DNA of 64,000 bases from Lachnospiraceae bacterium (GCA_014804675.1 JAAUZH010000001.1:1-64000); one strand, 5' to 3'. Shown: positions 43,204-53,414, counted from the stretch's first letter. Notes: generated by a model not told the origin, from the sequence alone. Numbers and translations: made by a program.

Positions 43204-44757
43204 TTGCTTGGGAAAAGATTATGGTTATGCCTTGCAGCCACTCTGTTTTTAACAGGCTGTGGTTATGAGAATCCTGATGATTATAAGACTCTGGATGAGA
43301 CAGTGGATGAGAGTTTCTTGCAGCAGGCTGTTTATGATGAGCCTTACGAGAAACCTTCTTCCCGTCCAGGGGTTCTGGTAGATAGAAATGGATACGGGAT
43401 AGAAAGTGAGAAGGTTGCACTTTTTCGTGGGGAAGGACTGAGCCAGGAGTTTACCGTTGTTAATCAGGAAACAAAGCAAGTGGTATATAAGGGCAAAATA
43501 CAAAAAAAAACATATAGTGAGATAGATAAGGAGTATATTAGTAAGGGTGTTTTTACGGAGCTGACTGAGCCGGGCACCTATTACATAGAAACTTCCGTTA
43601 TCGGACAGTCCTATCCTTTTGAAATTAAGGAAGATGTTTATGGGCAGATTTACAGCGATATTCTGGACTCTTTTTATTATCACCGGTGTGGTACAGATTT
43701 AACCGGCGCGGTGACAGTAAATAATCATCAGGCATGTCATTTGGGAACTACAAAGCTTCAGGGAACGGATGTGGTGATTGCATCCCAGGGGGGCTGGCAT
43801 ACCGGGAGCAACTTTGAAAAGGATGTGGCGGAAGGCGCCAAAATCGTTTCGGATTTGTTGATGTCCTATGAATATATTGAGGAAAAGGAAGGTACGGAAG
43901 AAGAAGCGGAGGAAAAAAGCAGGCTGAGGAATAAGCTGCTAAACGAGGTGGTTTTTGAAGTCAATTGGCTTTTGTCCATGCAGGAGGAAAAAAGCGGCGG
44001 AGTATATGGTGGTGTCTATCCGGAAAAGGAAACGGAGACAACTGCGCCGGAGATGGATCAGGGCACTTATTACGTAGAAGAAATATCGGTGGAGGCAACA
44101 GCGGAATTTTCTGCTGTAATGGCACAGTTTTCCAGAATATACGGCGGGTACGATGAAGAATTTTCTGCTGCTTGTCTAAAAGCCTCAGAAGCGGCATACA
44201 GCTATGTGGAAAAGTATGGTGAATTGGATGACCTGCAGTATTATGCAGCAGCGGAGCTTTATAAGTCCACCGGAAATGAAAAGTATCATAACAAATTAAA
44301 ACAATATCTGGGGCTAAATCAACCGAAGGAAAATTCCAGATTTTCCAGAAAGCTGTATGGAGATATGGCTTATTTGACTTGTAAACAGAAGGTGGACGTG
44401 GAAATTTGTGCTATGCTGATGGACGAACTGATGGATAGAGCAGAGGAGCTGGCTGCCACTGCCAAAAAGGATGTTTATATGGTATGGACTGATGAACTGG
44501 GGCGGAGCGCCCGGCAAATTTTGGAAAATACCTTTGTACTTGCCATTATCGACCGCATTATTACAAGTCATGAATATTTGGGAATCATGGAAAATCAGTT
44601 GCACTACTTATTTGGGAGAAATGAGGACGGAGTAGGGATGGTAACGGGAAAAGGAATTCTGAATCGTACTGATGAAGGAGAAGAATATCAGCTATACCTG
44701 CAGTCATCTTTCATATTTATCCTTCATGAAATTATAGAAAGAGAGGCAGAAGAATGA
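43204..44757 (+). CDS. GH9-like lipoprotein lacking catalytic residues
   Basis: A 517-aa protein. A lipobox LTGC (16-19) marks a lipoprotein; residues 55-140 resemble the Ig-like CelD_N module and 145-510 the GH9 cellulase fold (RCGTDL, HQACH). GH9 enzymes have GGWHDAGDY with catalytic Asp residues; here residues 196-204 read GGWHTGSNF, so they are lost. It may bind a polysaccharide on the cell surface. It overlaps ddl by 4 bp, so it is part of a cell-wall operon. TTG at 43204 follows GGAGG. Confidence 0.7.
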   Translation: MLGKRLWLCLAATLFLTGCGYENPDDYKTLDETVDESFLQQAVYDEPYEKPSSRPGVLVDRNGYGIESEKVALFRGEGLSQEFTVVNQETKQVVYKGKIQKKTYSEIDKEYISKGVFTELTEPGTYYIETSVIGQSYPFEIKEDVYGQIYSDILDSFYYHRCGTDLTGAVTVNNHQACHLGTTKLQGTDVVIASQGGWHTGSNFEKDVAEGAKIVSDLLMSYEYIEEKEGTEEEAEEKSRLRNKLLNEVVFEVNWLLSMQEEKSGGVYGGVYPEKETETTAPEMDQGTYYVEEISVEATAEFSAVMAQFSRIYGGYDEEFSAACLKASEAAYSYVEKYGELDDLQYYAAAELYKSTGNEKYHNKLKQYLGLNQPKENSRFSRKLYGDMAYLTCKQKVDVEICAMLMDELMDRAEELAATAKKDVYMVWTDELGRSARQILENTFVLAIIDRIITSHEYLGIMENQLHYLFGRNEDGVGMVTGKGILNRTDEGEEYQLYLQSSFIFILHEIIEREAEE

Positions 44758-45806
44758 AAATTGTTGTTTTAGCAGGAGGAACCAGTACAGAAAGAGATGT
44801 ATCCCTGGCAACAGGAGCCATGATTTATCAGGCATTTAAAAACAGCGGTCATAATGCAGTTCTGTTGGATGCGTATTTAGGTTATGAAGAGAATGACTTT
44901 AAGGAGATATTTTCCATAGAAAAGGACTGGGCAGAGGCAATAGGAGCTATTTCCAGGGAAACACCGGATATGGAAAAAATCAGGGCCCAAAGAAAGGACG
45001 GAGGTGTTGGATTTTTTGGACCTCATGTGATGGATATCTGCGCTATGGCAGATATGGTATTCCTTGCGCTTCACGGTGCGCCGGGAGAGGACGGTACGGT
45101 ACAGGCAGCCTTTGATCTGGCAGGTATCCGCTATACGGGGAGCGGTTATTTGGGGGCGGCAGTAGCAATGGATAAATCTCTTTCCAAAGAATTGTTCCGA
45201 CAAAACGGAATCCCTACACCGGAAGGCTTCAGCCTTTGGAAAGAACAATTTGAAAAGGGAGAGGACAGAATGGAAGAAGTGCCGTTTCCAGCAGTAGTAA
45301 AGACCTGCCGGGGCGGTTCCAGCGTAGGCGTGTATATGGTAAATTCCAAAGAGGAGTATTTGGAGGCATTGCACAAAGCATTTTCTTATGAAAATCAAGT
45401 CATTGTGGAGCAGTACATAAAGGGCAGGGAATTTTCCGTTGGGGTACTGGAGGGAAAAGCGCTTCCCATTATTGAAATCGCACCGTTAGAAGGATTTTAT
45501 GATTACAAAAACAAGTATCAGGCAGGCAGCGCCGTGGAAACATGTCCTGCTGATTTATCAGAGGAGCTTACAAAAAGCATGCAAAAAGCTGCGGAACATG
45601 TATTTTCTGTATTAAGGCTGAAAGTATATGCCAGAATGGATTTCCTGCTTCAAGAGGATGGGAGCTTTTTCTGTCTGGAGGCAAATACTCTGCCAGGCAT
45701 GACAAAAACCTCATTGCTTCCCCAGGAAGCTGCTGCAGTGGGAATGGATTTTGAAACCTTGTGTGAAAAAATCATTGAGATTTCTTTCAAAAAATATAAT
45801 GAATAG
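44754..45806 (+). CDS. ddl: D-alanine--D-alanine ligase
   Basis: A 350-aa ATP-grasp enzyme: LAGGTSTERDVSLATG at the N-terminus, LHGAPGEDGTVQAAFDL near 105, MDKSLSKELFRQNGIPTP near 140, and EANTLPGMTKTSLLPQEA near 315 for metal and substrate binding. It makes the D-Ala-D-Ala dipeptide for peptidoglycan. MurF, which uses the product, is encoded next. Confidence 0.95.
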   Translation: MKIVVLAGGTSTERDVSLATGAMIYQAFKNSGHNAVLLDAYLGYEENDFKEIFSIEKDWAEAIGAISRETPDMEKIRAQRKDGGVGFFGPHVMDICAMADMVFLALHGAPGEDGTVQAAFDLAGIRYTGSGYLGAAVAMDKSLSKELFRQNGIPTPEGFSLWKEQFEKGEDRMEEVPFPAVVKTCRGGSSVGVYMVNSKEEYLEALHKAFSYENQVIVEQYIKGREFSVGVLEGKALPIIEIAPLEGFYDYKNKYQAGSAVETCPADLSEELTKSMQKAAEHVFSVLRLKVYARMDFLLQEDGSFFCLEANTLPGMTKTSLLPQEAAAVGMDFETLCEKIIEISFKKYNE

Positions 45807-45867
45807 AAAATAGAAAACGGCAGTAGAAAGATTTTCATACATAATATAAGAATATGGGGAAAGCATT

Positions 45868-47265
45868 ATGAAGAATATGACATTGGAGAATATTGCAAGA
45901 GCCTGCGGCGGTATATATTACGGACCGGAGGAAAAGAGGAAAGAGGAAGTAGAGGGGATTTCCATTGATTCCCGGAAGATTGAAAAGAAGTGGCTGTTTG
46001 TTGCCACAAAAGGGCAGCGGGTGGACGGGCATTCCTTTATACCGGATGTATTAAAAAAGGGCGCTCTTTGCGTTGTTTCGGAGCAAAAGCCGGAAGCGGA
46101 CAATGTGGCCTGTATCTTTGTGGAAGATAGCTTTAAGGCATTAAAGGATATTGCCGAATTTTACAGAAACCAAATGAAACTGCCTATAATTGGAATTACA
46201 GGAAGCGTTGGAAAAACAAGCACAAAGGAAATGATTGCTGCTGTTGTAAGCGAAAAATATAATACTCTTAAGACAGAGGGAAATTTTAACAATGAAGTGG
46301 GAGTTCCCCTGACCATATTTCGGATAAGGGAGGAGCATCAGGCAGCAGTGGTGGAAATGGGAATCAGCGACTTTGGAGAAATGCACAGGCTTAGCAGGAT
46401 TGTGAAGCCGGATTTATGCGTCATAACCAATATTGGACAATGCCATCTGGAAAATCTGGGTGATAGGGATGGTGTCCTTCGGGCAAAAACAGAGATTTTT
46501 GATTATATGAAGGAGGATGCGCCGGCTATATTAAACGGAGATGACGATAAGCTTTCGGAATGGAAGGAAAAACGGGAGGGACTTACTTATTTTTCCATAA
46601 GACAGGAAGAAAACAGGCAGGCGAAAATCTTTGCTACACATATTGGGGGTCATGGAATTTTTGGAACGGACTGTACCATCCATACACCCGCAGGATGCAT
46701 AAAGGTACATATTCCCATTCCGGGAGAACATATGGTAAACAATGCTCTGGCAGCAACGGCTGTAGGTTTGAAGCTTTCTCTTTCCTTAGAGGAAATAAAA
46801 AGAGGAATTGAAAAGGTGGAAGCTCTGGAAGGAAGGAGCCATTTAATCATAACGGAGCAATATACGATTTTGGATGATTGCTACAATGCCAATCCTGTAT
46901 CCATGAAAGCAGCGCTTAATCTGCTTGGGAATACAAGGGGAAGAAGATGTGCCATCATTGGCTCCATGTTCGAGCTGGGAGAAAAGGAAAAAGAGCTTCA
47001 TAAAGAAATCGGTAGTTATGGGGTGGAAAAGCAGCTTGATGTGATTGTTGCCATCGGCGAACTGGGCAGATATATTTATGAGGGGGCATTAGAAAGGAAA
47101 AAGGAAGGAAGCTTTCCTACAGAGCTATTTTATTTTGAGACAGTGGAAGCTTTTTTAAATGCCTGTCAGGACATTTTGAAGAGAAAGGATGCGCTTTTGA
47201 TAAAAGCATCCCATGGCATGAACTTTCAGGTTATCGTGGAGAAACTTAGATGTTGCGCTTCATGA
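45868..47265 (+). CDS. murF: UDP-MurNAc-tripeptide--D-Ala-D-Ala ligase MurF
   Basis: A 465-aa Mur ligase. SIDSRKIEKKWLFVATKGQRVDG is split between the substrate domain and its loop; the ATP loop is GITGSVGKTSTKEM near 110, and DDCYNANPVSMKAAL near 330 is typical of MurF. It joins D-Ala-D-Ala to the UDP-linked tripeptide in the cytosol, following ddl in the same operon. Confidence 0.95.
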   Translation: MKNMTLENIARACGGIYYGPEEKRKEEVEGISIDSRKIEKKWLFVATKGQRVDGHSFIPDVLKKGALCVVSEQKPEADNVACIFVEDSFKALKDIAEFYRNQMKLPIIGITGSVGKTSTKEMIAAVVSEKYNTLKTEGNFNNEVGVPLTIFRIREEHQAAVVEMGISDFGEMHRLSRIVKPDLCVITNIGQCHLENLGDRDGVLRAKTEIFDYMKEDAPAILNGDDDKLSEWKEKREGLTYFSIRQEENRQAKIFATHIGGHGIFGTDCTIHTPAGCIKVHIPIPGEHMVNNALAATAVGLKLSLSLEEIKRGIEKVEALEGRSHLIITEQYTILDDCYNANPVSMKAALNLLGNTRGRRCAIIGSMFELGEKEKELHKEIGSYGVEKQLDVIVAIGELGRYIYEGALERKKEGSFPTELFYFETVEAFLNACQDILKRKDALLIKASHGMNFQVIVEKLRCCAS

Positions 47266-47327
47266 AGCGGCACAAAAAAGAATGGTTTTTAATCATTGCT
47301 TAAAGATATATGAACAGAAACAAGGCA

Positions 47328-48062
47328 CTATACAAGCGCCTTGTTTTTTTCATAAGTTGTTTTAATAATATCCTGAACATAAATTCCAAGATTTTTCTTA
47401 TCCTCTTTGGAAAGCTCGCTGATGCGGATGGGCTTTCCATATTCAATGACTACATGAGCCTTTTTCATTTTGGGAAGATGGTCTTCAAAGATAGCAGCGG
47501 AGTTATTGATGGTGATAGGGATAATGGGTGCATTTGCCTTCTCGGCTATTTTAAAGCTGCCCTCTTTAAATGGTAAAAAAGTGTCATTGGTCTTATTTCT
47601 GGTGCCCTCCGGAAAAATGCAGATAGAAATACCGGACTTGACCTTTTCCACACCGGTCAGTATGGTTTTTAATCCCTTTTTAATATCGCTCCTGTCTAAA
47701 AACAGACAGTGGAGATTTTTCATCCAGTTGGATAATAGGGGATAGCGGAGCATTTCTACCTTTGCTATATATCCGGTAGGTCTTGGAACCCTGATATAAG
47801 TCAATAAAATATCAAAATAGCTTCTATGGTTTCCTACATATAAAACCGCTTCATCCCTGGGAACGTTTTCTTCTCCCAGCACTGTAGTGGAAGCCCCTGC
47901 CATCCGGATACAGCAACGGAAAGCCCAGTTTACAATCGCAAGGGAGCTTTTATCCTTTAAATCCTTGTTAAAAAATCCTATAATCCACTCTGCAATAAGG
48001 AGGGGAATACTGAACACTAAAAATAATATAACAAAACTTGCAACACAAATAAAACGAAGCAT
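47328..48062 (-). CDS. plsC: 1-acylglycerol-3-phosphate acyltransferase (PlsC)
   Basis: A 244-aa membrane protein: hydrophobic N-terminus (1-30), NHRSYFD (HX4D) near 80 as the catalytic site, and FPEGTRNK near 150 for phosphate binding. It adds the second acyl chain in phospholipid synthesis. The ATG at 48062 is 10 nt from AGGAG; a GTG at 48071 is also possible. It is convergent with murF. Confidence 0.9.
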   Translation of the reverse strand: MLRFICVASFVILFLVFSIPLLIAEWIIGFFNKDLKDKSSLAIVNWAFRCCIRMAGASTTVLGEENVPRDEAVLYVGNHRSYFDILLTYIRVPRPTGYIAKVEMLRYPLLSNWMKNLHCLFLDRSDIKKGLKTILTGVEKVKSGISICIFPEGTRNKTNDTFLPFKEGSFKIAEKANAPIIPITINNSAAIFEDHLPKMKKAHVVIEYGKPIRISELSKEDKKNLGIYVQDIIKTTYEKNKALV

Positions 48063-48263
48063 CTTTGCCACGACTCCTATTCTGTTTCAATCAAATCATC
48101 AATAGGATTATAGCCGAGAAAATCGGAAAATACAACAAAATAAATGGTAAATCGTCTTTTTATAGAAAACAGTCGATTATAAATAAGTAGTATATGAAAC
48201 AAGCCTTTCGGAATAAGATGAAAGAAGAAAGTTTGCAATAATATATGGAAGGCGGATGCAATT

Positions 48264-48674
48264 ATGAAAAAACGAGGCATTGCAATAATCTGTGTCTTAT
48301 TAGTGAGCATATTGCTCTTCGGATGTGGAAAAAAAGTAGATAAGGAAAAAAAAATAAAGGATTTAGAATTTACAGTGGTCAGTGATGGGGAACTTCCTGA
48401 GGAATTGAAGACCGCCATTGAGAATCAAAAAGAAAATCCATTCCGATTTACTTATGAGGAAGCAGGATATTTATACATATGTGCAGGTTATGGGAAACAA
48501 CCTACAGGAGGATATTGCATTACCGTAGATGAAGTATATGAAACGGAAAATGCTATTTATATGGACAGCAATTTAATGGGACCTACGGATGAGGATGCCA
48601 AGGGGAGTGCGGCTTCTTATCCCTATGTTGTGATTAAGCTGGAATTGATTGAGAAAGCTGTGGTATTTGAATAA
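48264..48674 (+). CDS. PrcB-domain lipoprotein
   Basis: A 136-aa lipoprotein with a signal ending in LLFGCGKK. GYGKQPTGGYCITVDEVYE near 75-93 and ASYPYVVIKLE near the end match the PrcB C-terminal domain, known from a subunit of a spirochaete protease and from many small clostridial lipoproteins. Partner unknown; no protease gene is adjacent. Confidence 0.75.
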   Translation: MKKRGIAIICVLLVSILLFGCGKKVDKEKKIKDLEFTVVSDGELPEELKTAIENQKENPFRFTYEEAGYLYICAGYGKQPTGGYCITVDEVYETENAIYMDSNLMGPTDEDAKGSAASYPYVVIKLELIEKAVVFE

Positions 48675-48738
48675 GAAATGCCTGGTAGCTGCAGTTTTAA
48701 CGTTCTTTCGCCAAAACCTTCATCCCTGTGAAAAACAA

Positions 48739-48767
48739 TTGTGAAAAACCTGAAAATAACGTATAAT
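48739..48767 (+). promoter_or_regulatory. Promoter of the pyr genes
   Basis: TTGTGA (48739-48744) and TATAAT (48762-48767) with a 17-bp spacer. The transcript would start near 48775, leaving a leader of only about 40 nt, too short for a PyrR attenuator. Confidence 0.7.
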
Positions 48768-48814
48768 CTTTCTTGAACACGATTTATCCAAGCAAAGAAA
48801 GGAAGCGTAACCAA

Positions 48815-50140
48815 GTGCTATTGATTAAAAACGGAGTCATCGTAGACCCTGTAAAGCATCAGGAGATACAGGCGGATATTTTTATTCAGAATGGAAGGAT
48901 AAAAAAAATAGATAAGAAACTGGACGAGAAAAAGCTGGCAGAAGAATTTGGAAACAGTCATAGGGAGCAAAGAGGCGAAGAAAAGGGCATACAGGTTCTG
49001 GATGCATCTGGAAAGAAAATCGGTCCCGGGCTTGTGGATGTCCATGTACATTTCAGGGACCCGGGCTTTACCCATAAGGAGGATATCCTTACCGGAGCCA
49101 AAGCAGCAGCAAAGGGAGGATTTACTACCGTGGTGCTGATGGCAAATACAAGGCCGGCGGTGGATAATGAAGAAACTCTGGCTTATGTTTTGAATAAAGG
49201 AAAAGAAACAGAGATTCATGTAGAAACGTGCGGAACCATTACAAAAGGACTGAAAGGCCGGGAATTAACTGATATGCAAGCTTTGAAGTCCATGGGAGCC
49301 GTAGGGTTTACCGATGATGGCATTCCCCTTATGAATAAGGTGCTTCTGGAGCAGGCAATGCTGACTGCAAAAGAATTGGGGGTGCCTGTCAGTCTGCACG
49401 AAGAGGATCCGGCTTTCATCGAGAACAATGGAGTCAATGCAGGAAAGGCGGCAGCATATTTTGGTATAGGCGGTTCCGGAAGAAAGGCGGAGATATCCTT
49501 GATTGAAAGAGATGTGGAACTTGCCCTGAAAACGGGAGCTTCTTTAAATGTACAGCATATCAGTACAAAGGAAGGCGTGGAAATTGTTCGAAAAGGAAAA
49601 AAGCGGGGCGATAACATTCATGCGGAGGCAACCCCACATCATTTTACTTTGACGGAAGAAGCAGTCATAGAAAAGGGAACAATGGCCAAAATGAATCCTC
49701 CTCTCAGGGAAGAAGAAGACAGGATGGCCATTATAGAAGGACTGAAGGACGGTACCATTGATTTGATTGCAACAGATCATGCTCCTCATGCAAAAGAAGA
49801 AAAGGACAAGCCATTGACGGAAGCGCCAAGCGGAATTATCGGGCTGGAAACTGCTTTCGGGTTAGCAGTTACCAATTTGGTGCTGCCGGGACACCTTACC
49901 TTGACAGAGCTGTTTGAAAAGATGAGTTTAAACCCGGCAAAGCTTTATCACCTGCCGGCAGGAACTATAGAAGAAGGGGCAGAAGCAGACTTGATTATTT
50001 TTGATGAAAAAGAACAGTATGTCTTTCGGGAAGAGGACATTTGCTCCAAATCTCATAATACTCCTTTTATTGGTGCGACCCTTCAGGGAAAGATTGATGC
50101 TACTATTGTGAAAGGAGCTATCGTATATCAAGCAAATTAG
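48815..50140 (+). CDS. pyrC: Dihydroorotase
   Basis: A 441-aa amidohydrolase: HVHFRDPGFTHKED near 60-75 (zinc ligands and carbamoyl-aspartate site), HEEDPAF, and ATDHAPHAKEEK near 315. It closes carbamoyl aspartate to dihydroorotate. I start it at GTG 48815 (MLLIKNGVIVDP), which follows AAAGGAAG; the TTG at 48773 would lie upstream of the expected transcript start. pyrK and pyrD follow. Confidence 0.93.
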   Translation: MLLIKNGVIVDPVKHQEIQADIFIQNGRIKKIDKKLDEKKLAEEFGNSHREQRGEEKGIQVLDASGKKIGPGLVDVHVHFRDPGFTHKEDILTGAKAAAKGGFTTVVLMANTRPAVDNEETLAYVLNKGKETEIHVETCGTITKGLKGRELTDMQALKSMGAVGFTDDGIPLMNKVLLEQAMLTAKELGVPVSLHEEDPAFIENNGVNAGKAAAYFGIGGSGRKAEISLIERDVELALKTGASLNVQHISTKEGVEIVRKGKKRGDNIHAEATPHHFTLTEEAVIEKGTMAKMNPPLREEEDRMAIIEGLKDGTIDLIATDHAPHAKEEKDKPLTEAPSGIIGLETAFGLAVTNLVLPGHLTLTELFEKMSLNPAKLYHLPAGTIEEGAEADLIIFDEKEQYVFREEDICSKSHNTPFIGATLQGKIDATIVKGAIVYQAN

Positions 50141-50222
50141 TTCTATTGCAAAATCCGGATTGGATTTTGGAGGAATCAGAATCAGGAAAGATATGGACTA
50201 TATGAAATAACAGGAGAAGAAC

Positions 50223-51029
50223 ATGGAAAAAAAGAAAAAAGAAACAGCAATCGTATATTCCCAAAAGGAAATCGCCAATGGGATTTTTGATATGTGGATA
50301 GAAACAGCTCTTGCCCAAAATGCTCACCCGGGTCAGTTTATCAGCATTTATCCAAAAAATGAAGCTACTCTTCTGCCAAGACCTATCAGTATTTGCGAAG
50401 TGGACGAAAAAAAGGAAAAGCTCCGAATCGTATACCGGATTGCGGGAACCGGTACAAAGGAGTTTTCCAAGTATAAAAAAGGAGACAGCATTTCTATTTT
50501 GGGTATTTTGGGAAATGGATTTCCTTTGGAAGCGGCAGATGGAAAGACAGTTTTTTTAATGGGAGGTGGCATTGGCATACCTCCGATGGTACAGCTGGCA
50601 AAAGAGTTAGCTGATGCAAACCAAAAGGCAGGGAGAGATAACAGTAATATAAAAATAATACTTGGTTATCGAAATGAATTGTTTTTACAGGAAGATTTAG
50701 AAAAGTATGGACAAGTATATATCGCTACCGAGGATGGCAGCAGGGGAAGCAGAGGAACGGTCATGAATGCCATAGAGGATAACTGCCTGAAGGGAGATGT
50801 TATTTTTTCATGCGGGCCAATGCCAATGCTAAGAGCCATTAAGGAATATGCAGCAGAAAATGGCATGGCAGCATATTTGTCCCTTGAAGAAAGAATGGCA
50901 TGCGGCGTAGGCGCCTGCCTGGGTTGTGTATGCAAAACAAAGGAAGTGGATCAGCATTCCTTTGTACATAATGCAAGGATCTGTACAGACGGTCCTGTTT
51001 ATCCGGCAGAGGAGGTGGACATTTCATGA
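50223..51029 (+). CDS. pyrK: Dihydroorotate dehydrogenase electron-transfer subunit
   Basis: A 268-aa ferredoxin-reductase-type protein: RPISICEV for FAD, MGGGIGIPPMVQLAKEL for NAD, and a C-terminal 2Fe-2S site with CGVGACLGCVC and a later Cys in RICTDG. It passes electrons from PyrD to NAD. It overlaps pyrD by 4 bp. Confidence 0.94.
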   Translation: MEKKKKETAIVYSQKEIANGIFDMWIETALAQNAHPGQFISIYPKNEATLLPRPISICEVDEKKEKLRIVYRIAGTGTKEFSKYKKGDSISILGILGNGFPLEAADGKTVFLMGGGIGIPPMVQLAKELADANQKAGRDNSNIKIILGYRNELFLQEDLEKYGQVYIATEDGSRGSRGTVMNAIEDNCLKGDVIFSCGPMPMLRAIKEYAAENGMAAYLSLEERMACGVGACLGCVCKTKEVDQHSFVHNARICTDGPVYPAEEVDIS

Positions 51030-51940
51030 AAGAGAAAAAAAATACAGCAGTAACTATCGCAGGAGTTAATTTTAAAAATCCGGTCATGACTGCTTCCGGT
51101 ACCTTTGGTTCTGGAATGGAATATGGCGAATTTGTGGATTTAAATAAGCTTGGCGCAATAGTGACCAAAGGAGTTGCCAATGTACCATGGCCCGGCAATC
51201 CCACTCCAAGAGTTGCGGAAACCTATGGTGGGATGTTGAACGCCATTGGTCTGCAAAATCCGGGAATTGATGTTTTTATCAAGAGAGATTTGGAATTCTT
51301 AAAGAAATATGATACAAAAGTAATTGTAAACGTCTGCGGAAAATCCGTAGAGGATTATGTGGAAGTGGTAGAAAGGTTATCCGAACAGGCAGTTGACATG
51401 CTGGAAATCAATGTATCCTGTCCAAACGTAAAGGAAGGCGCCATTGCTTTTGGACAAAAAGCAGATGCCCTTTACTATATTACGGAAGAAATCAAGAAAA
51501 AAGCAAAGCAGCCGGTAATCATGAAATTAAGCCCTAATGTAACAAGCATTGGAGAAATGGCAAAAGCAGCAGAAGCGGCAGGAGCAGATGCCATATCTTT
51601 AATCAATACTATAACCGGAATGAAAATAGATATCCATAAGAGAAAGTTTGCCCTTGCAAACAAAACCGGAGGCTTATCCGGTCCTGCTATTAAGCCGGTA
51701 GCAATCCGCATGGTGTATGAAGCGGCACATGCAGTAAAAATTCCGATTATTGGCATGGGGGGCATTGCAAATGGTGAGGATGCCATTGAATTCCTTATGG
51801 CAGGAGCAACAGCGGTTTCTGTAGGTGCCATGAATTTTGTGAATCCTTATACAACGGAGGAAACCATACAGGGAATTCGGGATTATATGGAGCAATATAA
51901 TATAGAAGACATTCAGGAAATAATTGGATGTGTGGAATAA
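51026..51940 (+). CDS. pyrD: Dihydroorotate dehydrogenase, class 1B
   Basis: A 304-aa TIM-barrel flavoenzyme: TASGTFGSGMEYGEFVDL near 22-40, NVSCPNVKEG with the active-site Cys near 131, NTITGMKID and GMGGIANGEDAIEFLMAGA for the FMN phosphate. The cysteine base and partnership with PyrK define class 1B. It makes orotate. Confidence 0.95.
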   Translation: MKEKKNTAVTIAGVNFKNPVMTASGTFGSGMEYGEFVDLNKLGAIVTKGVANVPWPGNPTPRVAETYGGMLNAIGLQNPGIDVFIKRDLEFLKKYDTKVIVNVCGKSVEDYVEVVERLSEQAVDMLEINVSCPNVKEGAIAFGQKADALYYITEEIKKKAKQPVIMKLSPNVTSIGEMAKAAEAAGADAISLINTITGMKIDIHKRKFALANKTGGLSGPAIKPVAIRMVYEAAHAVKIPIIGMGGIANGEDAIEFLMAGATAVSVGAMNFVNPYTTEETIQGIRDYMEQYNIEDIQEIIGCVE

Positions 51941-52066
51941 GCGGAGTATTGAGTCCGATTGCAGCCCATCCTTCCGTAGAAATGTACTGGTCAAACTGTA
52001 TCCCTTGAAATTGTCAGACAACAGATTGGACAGAGAATAAAATGTTTCTAAATTTCCAGATTTTCA

Positions 52067-52095
52067 TTGCATATTCGGAAGTATTTCGCTATACT
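52067..52095 (+). promoter_or_regulatory. Promoter of the iron alcohol dehydrogenase
   Basis: TTGCAT (52067-52072) and TATACT (52090-52095) are 17 bp apart, 70 bp before the start codon. Confidence 0.6.
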
Positions 52096-52166
52096 AGATA
52101 ATTGGAGGGACATTTACAAGGTTTCTCAGACAATAATAATACTATTTTATATTTGGAGGGTTACAT

Positions 52167-53348
52167 ATGGCAAGATTTACATTACCGAGAGACGTTTATC
52201 ATGGAAAAGGAAGTCTTGAGGAGCTGAAAAACTTAAAAGGAAAAAAAGCGATTTTAGTAGTGGGTGGCGGCTCCATGAAGCGGCAGGGATTTTTGGATAA
52301 AGCGGTAAATTATTTGAAGGAAGCCGGCATGGAGGTAGAGCTTTTTGAAGGCGTTGAGCCAGACCCGTCTGTTGAAACTGTGATGAAGGGTGCAGAAGCA
52401 ATGTGTGCATTTGAGCCGGACTGGATTGTATCCATGGGCGGCGGCTCACCAATTGATGCGGCTAAGGCAATGTGGGCTTTTTATGAATATCCGGAAACAA
52501 CCTTTGAGGATTTGATTACACCCTTTAACTTTCCAGAGCTTAGGCAGAAGGCAAAATTCTGTGCGATTCCCACAACCTCTGGAACTGCAACAGAGGTAAC
52601 GGCATTCTCTGTTATTACAAATTATCAGACAGGTGTGAAATATCCGCTGGCAGATTTCAATATTACGCCGGATGTGGCAATTGTTGACCCTGACCTTGTA
52701 ATGGGACTTCCGAAAAAACAGGTTGCATATACAGGCATGGATGCTTTGACACATGCCATTGAGGCATATGTTTCCACCTTGAATAGCCCATTCACAGACC
52801 CCCTTGCCCTTCAGGCAATTGAGATGGTGTTGGATTATCTGCCTGCTTCTTATAAGGAAGATATGGTGGCAAGGGAAGAGATGCATTATGCACAGTGTCT
52901 GGCAGGTATGGCATTCTCCAATGCTTTATTGGGAATCGTGCATTCCATGGCACACAAGACAGGGGCAGCTTTTTCTACAGGACATATCCCACACGGCTGT
53001 GCCAATGCCATTTATCTGCCATACGTTATCAAATACAATGCCAAGAATGCAGTAGCAGCAGCCAGATACGCAGAAATCGCCCGCAGGATGGGTCTGGAAG
53101 GTGTTTCTGAAAAGGCGCTTATCAATAGCCTCTGCGCAAAGATTGACGAATTTAACGTGAAGCTGAATATTCCAAGAACATTAAAGGAATTTGGCATTCT
53201 TGAGGATGAGTTTAAGGAAAAAGTAGCAGGAATCGCAGAACGTGCCGTAGAAGATGCCTGCACAGGCTCCAATCCAAGAGAAATAGATAAGACAGCTATG
53301 GAACAGTTGTTTAACTGTACGTATTACGGAACGGAAGTTGACTTCTAA
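52167..53348 (+). CDS. Iron-containing alcohol dehydrogenase
   Basis: A 393-aa enzyme: GGGSMKRQGFLDKAV near 32 and GGGSPIDAAKAMW near 91 for NAD(P), PTTSGTATEVTAFSVI near 133, and metal-binding His in HSMAHKTGAAF and IPHGCANAI near 255-275. Butanol/1,3-propanediol dehydrogenase relatives reduce aldehydes during fermentation; the exact substrate is not visible. It is transcribed alone. Confidence 0.93.
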   Translation: MARFTLPRDVYHGKGSLEELKNLKGKKAILVVGGGSMKRQGFLDKAVNYLKEAGMEVELFEGVEPDPSVETVMKGAEAMCAFEPDWIVSMGGGSPIDAAKAMWAFYEYPETTFEDLITPFNFPELRQKAKFCAIPTTSGTATEVTAFSVITNYQTGVKYPLADFNITPDVAIVDPDLVMGLPKKQVAYTGMDALTHAIEAYVSTLNSPFTDPLALQAIEMVLDYLPASYKEDMVAREEMHYAQCLAGMAFSNALLGIVHSMAHKTGAAFSTGHIPHGCANAIYLPYVIKYNAKNAVAAARYAEIARRMGLEGVSEKALINSLCAKIDEFNVKLNIPRTLKEFGILEDEFKEKVAGIAERAVEDACTGSNPREIDKTAMEQLFNCTYYGTEVDF

Positions 53349-53414
53349 AGAAACATAGCAGCCCGTTTTATATGACAATTAGGGCCACATGTATATAATG
53401 AAAAGTAAAAAGAC

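Noticed and set aside
48735-48815. PyrR-type attenuator before pyrC
   Set aside because: The promoter leaves a leader of only about 40 nt with no terminator/antiterminator pair.
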